Assembly: GCF_002205165.1 (NCBI RefSeq)
Contig: NZ_NIVS01000032.1
Coordinates: forward strand, 1-64,000
Source: Stenotrophomonas maltophilia
Lineage (GTDB): Bacteria; Pseudomonadota; Gammaproteobacteria; Xanthomonadales; Xanthomonadaceae
Direction of reading: 5' to 3'
DNA: 64,000 nucleotides
Program-made: the position numbers and the translations under genes
Notes under the pieces: generated by a model
What the model was told of the DNA's origin: nothing
Database searches by the model: none
What the model saw: only the letters and a program-made list of their open reading frames with translations
Shown here: positions 1-7,501 of the stretch, piece by piece
Position numbering within the stretch: position 1 is the first letter of the stretch
How the letters are laid out: the number at the start of each line of letters is the position of its first letter

Positions 1-414
1 CGGCGGGGGCGGCGGCGGGTATGGCCCCGGACCCGGCGGATGCGGACCTGGGCCTGGACCTGGGCCTGGACCGGGCGGATGCGGACCTGGGCCCGGTCCT
101 GGCGGATGGGGTCCCGGCCCGGGTCCCGGCCCCGGAGCAGGGTGGGGACCTGGACCAGGATGCGGACCCGGCTCCGGGCGTGGGCCCGGACCGGGATGTG
201 GCGCAGGGCCCGGCCCGGGCGGATGCGGCGCGAAGCCACCCCCGCCGTGCGCGAAGCCTCCGCCGCCAAAACCGCCGGCATGCGCGATCGAGGGATGGGC
301 AAAGCCGCGCAGGCCCGGCCGTGCCTGGGCGTCGGCCGGCAGCAACGCGCTGCCCAGCAGCAGGGTGATCAAGGCGGGCGCCAGTGCGGCGCGAAGCGTG
401 GTGGAACGGTCCAT
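1..414 (-). CDS. Secreted Pro/Gly/His-rich low-complexity protein (3' part outside window)
   Basis: Starts at ATG 414 and stays open for 138 codons to the left edge, so the C-terminus is missing. Residues 1-30 look like a Sec signal peptide: a basic N-terminus, a hydrophobic core ending LLLGSALLPA, then a cleavage site near ADAQA. A short segment rich in Gly, Phe and His (GGFGGGGFAHGGGG) follows. From about residue 65 the chain is almost only PGP and HP units, ending in a polyproline run. It lies 2 bp after the stop of the DUF2092 gene, so the two are probably one operon. The DNA carries imperfect direct repeats matching the protein repeats. No catalytic family is recognisable; a surface or periplasmic structural or metal-binding (His) role is only a guess. 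Confidence 0.7.
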   Translation of the reverse strand, partial: MDRSTTLRAALAPALITLLLGSALLPADAQARPGLRGFAHPSIAHAGGFGGGGFAHGGGGFAPHPPGPGPAPHPGPGPRPEPGPHPGPGPHPAPGPGPGPGPHPPGPGPGPHPPGPGPGPGPGPHPPGPGPYPPPPPP

Positions 415-416
415 GC

Positions 417-1202
417 TCAGTTCTCCCCGTCGGTCGCGGTCTGCGCGGCCAGCGCGACCGGAACGAACACGATCTTGGTGGCCCCCTTGGGGTCGAAGGC
501 CAGTTCCTTTGCGGTCACCGCGCGCCGCGTGTCCCAGTTCAACGTGGCCTGGTAGGTGGGCAGGGCCGGATCGCTGTGGCTGGTGATGGCCAGTTGCCGC
601 GGCAGATGCGTGGCATCGGAGATCCAGACCTGCCAATCCACGCCGGGCTGCCGGAAGGCGTAATGGTGCGTGGCCTCACCGCCGATGCGGGCACTGCCGA
701 CCAGCAGTGCCGACTGGAACTGATCGGTCGGGAACGCCGGCGTGCCCCACAGGAACAGGTCGGCCAGCGGCAGTTCGATGCCATAGGTGGTGGCCGATTC
801 GGACAGCAGCGCCTGGCTGCTCTTGTTCAATCCATCCAACGTGGCGTAGTACTTCAGGCGCGGGGAGTAGATGGTCAGCGCCTTGCCGTCATAGAACAGC
901 TGGCGGTGCTGCTGGTCGCTCTGGATTTCCGCGAAGAAGTGGTCCGGCCCGAGCACGCGATACGTGACGGTGCCAGGCAGCGCGATCTTCTGGCCGTCGT
1001 CGAGCACGTATTCGGTGCTGGTCGTGGCGCTCAACGAGAAGTGCGGCAGTGCGCGAAGGGCGGTGCCCATGCGGGTGAGCGCCTGGATCGCCTCGGCATC
1101 GATCGTCGCGGCAGCGGTCTGCGCAACTAGCGGCGGGGGTGACAACAGCAGCGGTCCGGCCAGGACCAGCGCCAACAGTAGGCGCGAAGGGGTGCGCGGC
1201 AT
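417..1202 (-). CDS. DUF2092 family periplasmic protein
   Basis: 261 aa. Signal peptide at residues 1-27 (LLLALVLAGPLLLSPPPLVAQ). The rest resembles DUF2092: an N-terminal helix (IQALTRMGTALRALPHF) and a lipoprotein-carrier-like beta fold with FYDGKALTIYSP and KYYATLDG motifs. A LolA/LolB-like fold is known for related proteins, but the substrate is unknown. ATG 1202 has a good GGAG ribosome site. It is the first gene of a probable two-gene operon with the Pro/Gly-rich secreted protein, so both products likely work in the periplasm or at the surface. Confidence 0.75.
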   Translation of the reverse strand: MPRTPSRLLLALVLAGPLLLSPPPLVAQTAAATIDAEAIQALTRMGTALRALPHFSLSATTSTEYVLDDGQKIALPGTVTYRVLGPDHFFAEIQSDQQHRQLFYDGKALTIYSPRLKYYATLDGLNKSSQALLSESATTYGIELPLADLFLWGTPAFPTDQFQSALLVGSARIGGEATHHYAFRQPGVDWQVWISDATHLPRQLAITSHSDPALPTYQATLNWDTRRAVTAKELAFDPKGATKIVFVPVALAAQTATDGEN

Positions 1203-1212
1203 GACGGTCTCC

Positions 1213-1260
1213 AGAGTGTCGTCGGTCGGCCGCGCGACCGGCCGACCCTGTTGACACTCT
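1213..1260. repeat. Nested inverted repeat upstream of the DUF2092 gene
   Basis: AGAGTGTC (1213-1220) and GACACTCT (1253-1260) are perfect 8-bp arms. They enclose a second GC-rich dyad (GTCGG 1221-1225 with CCGAC 1242-1246). The structure begins 11 bp upstream of the DUF2092 start. It could be a 5' UTR hairpin or a regulator site. I do not recognise the motif. Confidence 0.4.
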
Positions 1261-1357
1261 GCGCACCGCCCACGCGGCGGACAACCGGAGTTACACGGTA
1301 CGCCGCTAGGTATTTATACGCAGGCACCGGCCGCACACCGGCGCCTGCGCGGTGCGC

Positions 1358-3250
1358 TCAGGGGCCGTGGGGGGAGGGTGGGCCGCCGGCGGCGATCCAG
1401 TCCTCGACCGCCTGGCTGACCACCGTCATCGGCATCGCCCCATTGCCCAGGATCAGATCATGGAAGGCCCGGATGTCGAAGCGGTCGCCGAGTTGCCTGC
1501 GGGCGTGCTCGCGCAGCTCCAGCAGGCGCAGCTGGCCCATCTTGTAGGACGAGGCCTGGCCGGGCTGCACCAGATAGCGATACACCTCGATGCGGACGTC
1601 GCCCGGCGTCATTCCGGTCTTGGCCTGCATGTAGGCCATTGCCTGTTCGGGTGTCCACTGTTTGCGATGCAGGCCGGTATCGACCACCAACCGTACCGAG
1701 CGGAACATTTCGGCCTGCAGCCGGCCCAGATCGCCGGCCGGGTCATCGCGGTAAACACCGGCCTCGGCCATCAACTGTTCGGCATACAGCGCCCAGCCCT
1801 CGCTGAACGCGCTCGGGTTGAGGCTGCGGCGCAGCATCGGCAGATCGGTCAGGGTCTGGCCGATCGAGATCTGAAAGTGATGGCCGGGCGAGCCCTCGTG
1901 ATAGGTGAGGGTGGGAATGCTCCAGCGCGTGTTGGAGGTGATGTCGCCCAGGTTGATGAAGAACGTGCCGGGCCGTGAGCCATCCATCGCCGGCGGATAG
2001 TAGTAACCGCCGGGCGAGGTCGCCTGCATGTGCACGGGCACCGGCTGCACCACCAGTGGCTGCGTTGGCAGGTGGCCGAAGTAGGTCGGCAGGATCGGGC
2101 CCAGGTCGCTCAGCCGCTGTTGAATGTCGCCGAGCAGTGCCTGGCGCCCGGCCTCGCTGTCCGGATACAGGTAGCGCGGATCCTTGCGCAGGGTCTCGAT
2201 CCGCGCGGCAACCGTGCCGTCGCGCAGACCAAGCTGTTTCAGGCGGGCATCCATGGCCGTGTCCAGACGCGCGACTTCACGCAGGCCGATCTGGTGGATC
2301 GTATCGGCATCCAGATCGGTGCTGGTGTACCAGCGCAGTGCCGCGTCGTAGTACGCCTTGCCCTCGGGCAGCGCCCACACGCCCTTGTTGCCGGGGTGGG
2401 TGGCCAGCGTGGCCTGCACATCCTCGAGCAGGCGCTGATACCCAGGATTGACGGCCTCGCGTACGGCGGCGGTCGCCTCGGCGATCAGCTCGGCCCGGCG
2501 CGGCGCGGCGATGGCGGGCACCTTGTCCAGTTTGCGCTGCAGTGACTGCACCCACAGGCTGTTTTCCGGGGCAGGCGTGAGCAGCGCGCGGAACTGGTTG
2601 GCCGCCCCCTCCAGTGCCACCTCCGGCGGCACCACGCCCTGGCTGGCCTGCATGGCCATGTTGGCGCGGACCTGGTCCAGCTTGGGGCCCATGGCGCGCA
2701 ACCGCGCAATGTAATGGCGGGCACTGGTCTGGTCGGTCACCGCATGCTGGTTGTCCATGAACTGCGGCAGGTTGACCGGCAGGCTGAACAGCTGATCCAC
2801 CGCATAGGTGCTGCCGCCGACCGGCAACCACGCCGCGGCCCAGGGCACCGCCATCAGATCGATCTGGGCCTGATAAAACCAGCGCGCCAGGCCGTCACTG
2901 AGACGCTGCTGCGGATCCAGGGGCGCACCGTTCCAGGCCTTGATCTGGGCGAGGTTGTCGGCCATCGCGCGACGGTTGACCTCGCGCCTTGCCAGCGAGA
3001 CGTCGGTCAACTGGTCGGACAGATCACCCGCTGCGTCGCCGCTGATGCCCAGCATGGTGCGCAGTTCGGGATCGGCGTTGATCGCGGCCATCGTCTGCGC
3101 ATCGAGCAGTGCGTTGAACGAGGTGGGGGCAGCGGCGCTTGAGGGCGCAGGCGTCTGTGCACGCGCCTCGGGGAGAGGCAGGGACGCCGCGCCGGCAATG
3201 GTGAGCGCAAGCAGGGCAGGGACAAGGCGGGCGGGCGTGATCGGAAACAC
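1358..3250 (-). CDS. DUF885 family secreted metallopeptidase
   Basis: 630 aa, normal for the family. Residues 1-31 are a signal peptide ending LPLPEARA, so the enzyme should be periplasmic or secreted. The hallmark is the zinc motif HEGSPGHH near residue 451 (HExxxGHH type), followed by FSEGWALYAEQL, the family's second signature with a glutamate. These proteins are gluzincin-like peptidases, often acting as carboxypeptidases, with poorly known natural substrates. Start: GTG 3250, preceded by GGAG at 8 nt spacing. It is transcribed away from the TonB-receptor/aminotransferase operon, and a functional link is possible but unproven. Confidence 0.85.
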   Translation of the reverse strand: MFPITPARLVPALLALTIAGAASLPLPEARAQTPAPSSAAAPTSFNALLDAQTMAAINADPELRTMLGISGDAAGDLSDQLTDVSLARREVNRRAMADNLAQIKAWNGAPLDPQQRLSDGLARWFYQAQIDLMAVPWAAAWLPVGGSTYAVDQLFSLPVNLPQFMDNQHAVTDQTSARHYIARLRAMGPKLDQVRANMAMQASQGVVPPEVALEGAANQFRALLTPAPENSLWVQSLQRKLDKVPAIAAPRRAELIAEATAAVREAVNPGYQRLLEDVQATLATHPGNKGVWALPEGKAYYDAALRWYTSTDLDADTIHQIGLREVARLDTAMDARLKQLGLRDGTVAARIETLRKDPRYLYPDSEAGRQALLGDIQQRLSDLGPILPTYFGHLPTQPLVVQPVPVHMQATSPGGYYYPPAMDGSRPGTFFINLGDITSNTRWSIPTLTYHEGSPGHHFQISIGQTLTDLPMLRRSLNPSAFSEGWALYAEQLMAEAGVYRDDPAGDLGRLQAEMFRSVRLVVDTGLHRKQWTPEQAMAYMQAKTGMTPGDVRIEVYRYLVQPGQASSYKMGQLRLLELREHARRQLGDRFDIRAFHDLILGNGAMPMTVVSQAVEDWIAAGGPPSPHGP

Positions 3251-3674
3251 AGGGCGATCTCCGTTGGCGGGCAGGCTGCGCGCAGGCTACGCCTGTGCGT
3301 GTGCGGCTGCACCTGCGGATCGTCACCTCCGCGCACGTGCCGCTCTCGGGCGGTCGTTCGACGCCGCATGGCGAACACCGTTGGCTATCTGGATATGCCC
3401 ACGGGTAAGGGCGTTCGTCGCTGAGCCGTTGCCGCCATCGAATGAAATCAGTGACTTGACCACTGGCGCCGCGCAATGCGTCCGGGCGGGTCAGGGCGGG
3501 CACGTCGGGACGGATTGACGCTCCGCAACAAGTTTGCAACATGTGCCGCAGGTCACCTGGGGGAACCTGTCTTGCCTGCATTTCATCTGCCACGGCGATG
3601 TCGCCGCTGACGTATCGCCTGCGCTGCGCTCCATCGTCTCTTGCGGGCTTCGCCCGACCTTTGCGGAAGTTGCC
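3251..3674. promoter_or_regulatory. 424-bp divergent intergenic region
   Basis: Holds the promoters of the DUF885 peptidase and the TonB receptor. A possible sigma-70 site for the receptor is TTGACG (3515-3520), 17 bp, then AACATG (3538-3543); the -10 match is poor. No convincing Fur box, RNA gene or small gene is visible. The reading frame upstream of the receptor start (3534-3674) is open but has neither a signal peptide nor typical coding character. Confidence 0.4.
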
Positions 3675-6350
3675 ATGAATCCTCGCGCCACCGTGCTGCG
3701 ACGTCGCCGTCTGTCCGTCGCCGTGCTTGCCAGCCTGCTCACCACCCTGCCTGTCCACGCGCAATCGTCCGTCACCGCGCCGGCGGTCACCCAGCTTGAC
3801 CAGCTCACCGTGCTCGGCAACCGCACCCAGGCACGCACCGTGCTGGAATCGCCGGTCCCGATCGATGTGCTCGGTGCCCAGGACATCCGCAGCAGCGGCT
3901 ACACCGACATCAGCCAGATCCTGCAGTCGCTGCTGCCCTCGTTCAATTTCCCGCATCCGACCACGCCGGACGGCAACACCCACATCCGCTCGGCGACGCT
4001 GCGCGGGCTGTCGCCGGATCAGACCCTGGTGCTGGTCAACGGCAAGCGCCGGCATGCCAGCGCCTGGGTCAACACCGGCGGTACGGTCGGCAAGGGCGCG
4101 GTCTCCACCGATCTGAATGCCATCCCGGTCAGCGCGATCGAGCGGGTGGAGGTGCTGCGCGATGGCGCGTCCGCCCAGTACGGTTCGGACGCGATCGCCG
4201 GGGTGATCAACATCGTGCTGCGCGAGGATGCCGGGTTCGAAGGGCGCGTCAGCCGCGGCACCACCCGCGATGGCGGCGGCGGTACGACGGCCGTCGCGCT
4301 GGATACCGGCGTGGCCTTTGCCGACGGCGGTGGCCTGCACCTGACCTGGGACTATCGCGACCGCAAGGCGGCCAACCGCGCGCTGCCCGATACGCGCCAG
4401 CAGTACTTCGGGATCGGTCGCAACGGTGCGCCGGTGTCCCCCTCGGGCACCTTCGGCTCCGGTACCGGCCTGGCCCCGATCGGCGGTGCGGCGGCAGGTG
4501 CGGTCGCCGATCCGCGTGAGGCCAGCATCGACCGCGATGCGCTGTGGCGCTTCGCCGACTCGGCCGACACCGTGGAGAAAACCGTGTTCGGCAACCTGCG
4601 CAAGCCGCTGGCCTGGGCCGAGGGACTGGAGGCATACGCGTTCGGTGGCTACGGGGTGAGCGAGGGCAGCTCCAACGCCTCGCTGCGCCGCGCCGGCCAG
4701 GTCGAGAATGTGCGTGCGATCTACCCTGACGGGTTCCTGCCGTGGGTGGATACGCAGAGCACGAACGCCTCGCTCGGTGCAGGCCTCAAAGGCCTGCTCG
4801 GTGACTGGCACTGGGACCTGAGCAGCGTCTACGGCCGCAACAAGCTGGTCTATCGCACCCGCAACACGCTCAACGCCACCCTGGGTGCCGACAGCCCGAC
4901 CGCGTTCTACAACGGTGCGCTGGAGGCCTCGCAGTGGACCACCAATCTGGATGCCAACAACAGCGTCGAGCTGGGCTGGCATGCGCCGCTGCGCCTGGCG
5001 GTGGGCGCGGAGTTCCGCCGCGATACCTATGGCATTTCGCCGGGTGAACTCAACTCGTATGTGTGGGGCCCGGCACGCGTGCTCGACGGCCCTTCGGCCG
5101 GCAGCGTGCCGACCATCGGCTCGCAGGGCTTTGCCGGCATCCAGCCGGCCGACGCGGGCAACCACCATCGGCATAACGTCTCGGCCTATGCCGAGGCCGA
5201 GACCGATGTCACCGACCGTTTCCTGGTGTCGCTGGCCGGGCGCTGGGAGGATTACAGCGATTTCGGCAGTACCACCAACGGCAAGCTCGCGCTGCGTTAC
5301 CAGCTCGATGGCGGGGTCGCGCTGCGCGCCTCGGTCAGCAGCGGCTTCCATGCCCCCGCACTGGCCCAGCAGTACTTCAGTTCCACCAGCAGCCGCACCC
5401 TCAACAACGCGTTGACCGGTGTGCCGGAGTACGTGCTGGTGCGCACCGCACCGGTGGATACGGTGGAGGCGCGCGCGCTGGGCGCGCGGTCGCTGGAGCC
5501 GGAGCAGGCCACCAATCTCACCGCCGGCCTTACTTGGGGCATCGGCGGGCTGAGTGCCTCGCTGGATGTGTACCGGATCGACATCGATGACCGCATCTTC
5601 CTCTCCAGCAACTTCGTCGATGGGGCCGGTTCCACCGCGATCCGCGATTATCTGGCGGCGCTGGGATCACCGGGGGTGACCAGCGTGCGCTACTTCAGCA
5701 ATGCCGCAGACACCCGCACGACCGGCGTGGATGCATCGGCGCGCTACCTGTGGGACCTGGCCGACCATGGCCGGCTGACCGCGACGGTCGCCTACAACCG
5801 CAACAAGACCGAGCTGACCCACGTCGCCTCGACCCCGGCCCAGCTCACCGCACTCGGCGTGCGCACGCCCCTGTTCGATGTCACCGAGCGCACCCGCGTG
5901 GAGAAGGGCCAGCCGCGCGACAACCTGACCGTTGCGCTGGGCTGGGACGTTGGGCGCTGGGGCCTGCACCTGGGCACGCACCGGTACGGCGAGATCGAAG
6001 GCGTGGCGGCGACCAACCAGAGCGCGGCCAACGTCGCCGCCTTCGCGCAGGGCTCGACTCGTTTCCGCACGCTGCCAACCGAAGCCGGCACGGCCGGCAA
6101 CTTCGATGTGATCCAGAAGCTGGAGGCGCGCTGGGTCACCGATCTGGACATCGCTTTCCGCGCCACCGACACCGTCACCCTGGTGGTGGGCGCGAACAAT
6201 CTGTTCAACACCTATCCCACCCGCAACATCGCCACCACCCCGCAGGTCTCCGGTGCGGATACCTTTGGCGTGTTCCCGTACAGCGAGCTGTCGCCGTTCG
6301 GCTGGAGCGGTACGTACTACTACGCACGCCTGGAGGCCCGTTTCCAATGA
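3675..6350 (+). CDS. TonB-dependent outer-membrane receptor
   Basis: 891 aa. An upstream in-frame start exists at 3534, but ATG 3675 places the signal peptide (RRRRLSVAVLASLL, cleavage after PVHA) at the N-terminus. The plug domain is about residues 45-180: TVLESPVPIDVL, then the GKRRHASAW segment, then VEVLRDGASAQYGSDAIAGVIN, the classic plug end. The remainder is a 22-strand barrel with aromatic strand ends, ending YYYARLEARFQ. It takes up an unknown ligand across the outer membrane using TonB energy. The stop overlaps the aminotransferase start (ATGA), so the two are translationally coupled and probably share a substrate. No Fur box was seen, arguing weakly against an iron role. Confidence 0.85.
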   Translation: MNPRATVLRRRRLSVAVLASLLTTLPVHAQSSVTAPAVTQLDQLTVLGNRTQARTVLESPVPIDVLGAQDIRSSGYTDISQILQSLLPSFNFPHPTTPDGNTHIRSATLRGLSPDQTLVLVNGKRRHASAWVNTGGTVGKGAVSTDLNAIPVSAIERVEVLRDGASAQYGSDAIAGVINIVLREDAGFEGRVSRGTTRDGGGGTTAVALDTGVAFADGGGLHLTWDYRDRKAANRALPDTRQQYFGIGRNGAPVSPSGTFGSGTGLAPIGGAAAGAVADPREASIDRDALWRFADSADTVEKTVFGNLRKPLAWAEGLEAYAFGGYGVSEGSSNASLRRAGQVENVRAIYPDGFLPWVDTQSTNASLGAGLKGLLGDWHWDLSSVYGRNKLVYRTRNTLNATLGADSPTAFYNGALEASQWTTNLDANNSVELGWHAPLRLAVGAEFRRDTYGISPGELNSYVWGPARVLDGPSAGSVPTIGSQGFAGIQPADAGNHHRHNVSAYAEAETDVTDRFLVSLAGRWEDYSDFGSTTNGKLALRYQLDGGVALRASVSSGFHAPALAQQYFSSTSSRTLNNALTGVPEYVLVRTAPVDTVEARALGARSLEPEQATNLTAGLTWGIGGLSASLDVYRIDIDDRIFLSSNFVDGAGSTAIRDYLAALGSPGVTSVRYFSNAADTRTTGVDASARYLWDLADHGRLTATVAYNRNKTELTHVASTPAQLTALGVRTPLFDVTERTRVEKGQPRDNLTVALGWDVGRWGLHLGTHRYGEIEGVAATNQSAANVAAFAQGSTRFRTLPTEAGTAGNFDVIQKLEARWVTDLDIAFRATDTVTLVVGANNLFNTYPTRNIATTPQVSGADTFGVFPYSELSPFGWSGTYYYARLEARFQ

Positions 6351-7501
6351 CCCATTCCACGATGGCAGGCACGCTGCCTGCCGACCCGCAGCGCCGCCAC
6401 TGGCTGCGTGCCGGCCTGACCAGTGCGGCGGTCGCCGCGCTGGCACCGGTCGCCGGATCGGCCGCTGCAGCCGCACCGTCCGCTGCCGCCGACACCGCTC
6501 CCGATCTGCTGCGGCTGGACCTCAACGAAAGCAGTTACGGTCCCTCGCCGCGGGTGGGGCCGGCGGTGCAGCGTGCGCTGGTGGAAGCGCCGCGCTACGT
6601 GAGCGCCGCCCAGCTGCAGGCCCTGCAGGTGCAGATCGCCACGCTGGAAGGGGTCGCGCCGGAGCAGGTCATCGTCGGTGAAGTGCTGGAAGCCCTCGGC
6701 CAGCACCTGGCGCTGAGCCAAGGCGCCGGTGGGTTCATCTACTCGGTGCCCGGTTATGGCGCCCTGGTGGATGCGGCCAGGCCCTTTGGCGGGCGGGCGC
6801 TGGAAGTGCCGCTGAGCGCGCGGCTGGAGAATGATCTGCCCGCATTGCTGGCCGCGATCGCGCCGGACACCCGCGCGCTGTTCGTGGTCAATCCGCACAA
6901 CCCCTCCGGCACGCTCAGCCCGGGCGCGGACTTCGATCGTTTCGTGACCGCCGCGCAGGCGCGCACGCTGGTGATCGTCGATGAGGCCTACCTGGACTAC
7001 CGTGAGGATGCCGCCGCGTTGAGCGCGGTGCGCCTGCTGCGGCAGGGCCAGAACGTGGTGGTGTTCCGCACGCTGGGCAAGATACACGCGCTGGCCGGGC
7101 TGCAGGTCGGCTATGCGCTGGCGCCGACGGCGTTGGCCACGGCCCTGCACCAGCGCGGGGTCGGTGGCGCGCACGCGCAGAACCAGCTCTCACTCGCCGC
7201 GGCAGCGGCGTCGCTGGCTGATACCGCCCACGTGGCCCAGGTCCGGCGCAGCGTTGCGCTGGAGCGGCAGCGCTGGCAGCAGGTGCTGACCGGGCTGGGC
7301 CTGCGTTCAACCGAGGCGGCCGGCAATTTCGTGTTCGTCGACACCGGGCGCCCGCACGCAGCGGTCGCAGCCGGGTTGCTGCAGCAGGGCGTCCGCATCG
7401 CGCGGGTGTTCGCACCGTATGACACCTGGGTGCGGATCACCATCGGCACGCCGGCGGAGAACCAGCGCGCGCAGCAGGCCTTGCGTCACGTGCTGGCCTA
7501 G
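6347..7501 (+). CDS. HisC-like PLP aminotransferase with probable Tat signal
   Basis: 384 aa. ATG 6347 overlaps the receptor stop by 4 bp. The N-terminus carries a twin-arginine pattern (QRRHWLRAGL) followed by an Ala-rich hydrophobic stretch to about residue 48, which suggests export folded with cofactor. The catalytic part is a class I/II aminotransferase of the histidinol-phosphate type: LDLNESSYGPSP, NPHNPSGT, DEAYLDY, the PLP lysine K245 in LGKIHALAG, and the carboxylate arginine in WVRITIGTP. All motifs are intact. The Tat signal and the coupling to a TonB receptor argue against a role in histidine biosynthesis. More likely it processes an imported amino acid or amine in the periplasm. 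Its stop shares the CTAG with the opposing flavoprotein gene. Confidence 0.8.
   Translation: MTHSTMAGTLPADPQRRHWLRAGLTSAAVAALAPVAGSAAAAAPSAAADTAPDLLRLDLNESSYGPSPRVGPAVQRALVEAPRYVSAAQLQALQVQIATLEGVAPEQVIVGEVLEALGQHLALSQGAGGFIYSVPGYGALVDAARPFGGRALEVPLSARLENDLPALLAAIAPDTRALFVVNPHNPSGTLSPGADFDRFVTAAQARTLVIVDEAYLDYREDAAALSAVRLLRQGQNVVVFRTLGKIHALAGLQVGYALAPTALATALHQRGVGGAHAQNQLSLAAAAASLADTAHVAQVRRSVALERQRWQQVLTGLGLRSTEAAGNFVFVDTGRPHAAVAAGLLQQGVRIARVFAPYDTWVRITIGTPAENQRAQQALRHVLA

Noticed and set aside
3024..5351. 775-codon antisense frame across the DUF885 and TonB receptor genes
   Set aside because: It spans two well-supported genes and their promoters, and its translation shows no known fold.
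6347..7501. Histidine biosynthesis HisC
   Set aside because: No other his genes are near, the protein has a Tat-like signal and it is coupled to a TonB receptor.
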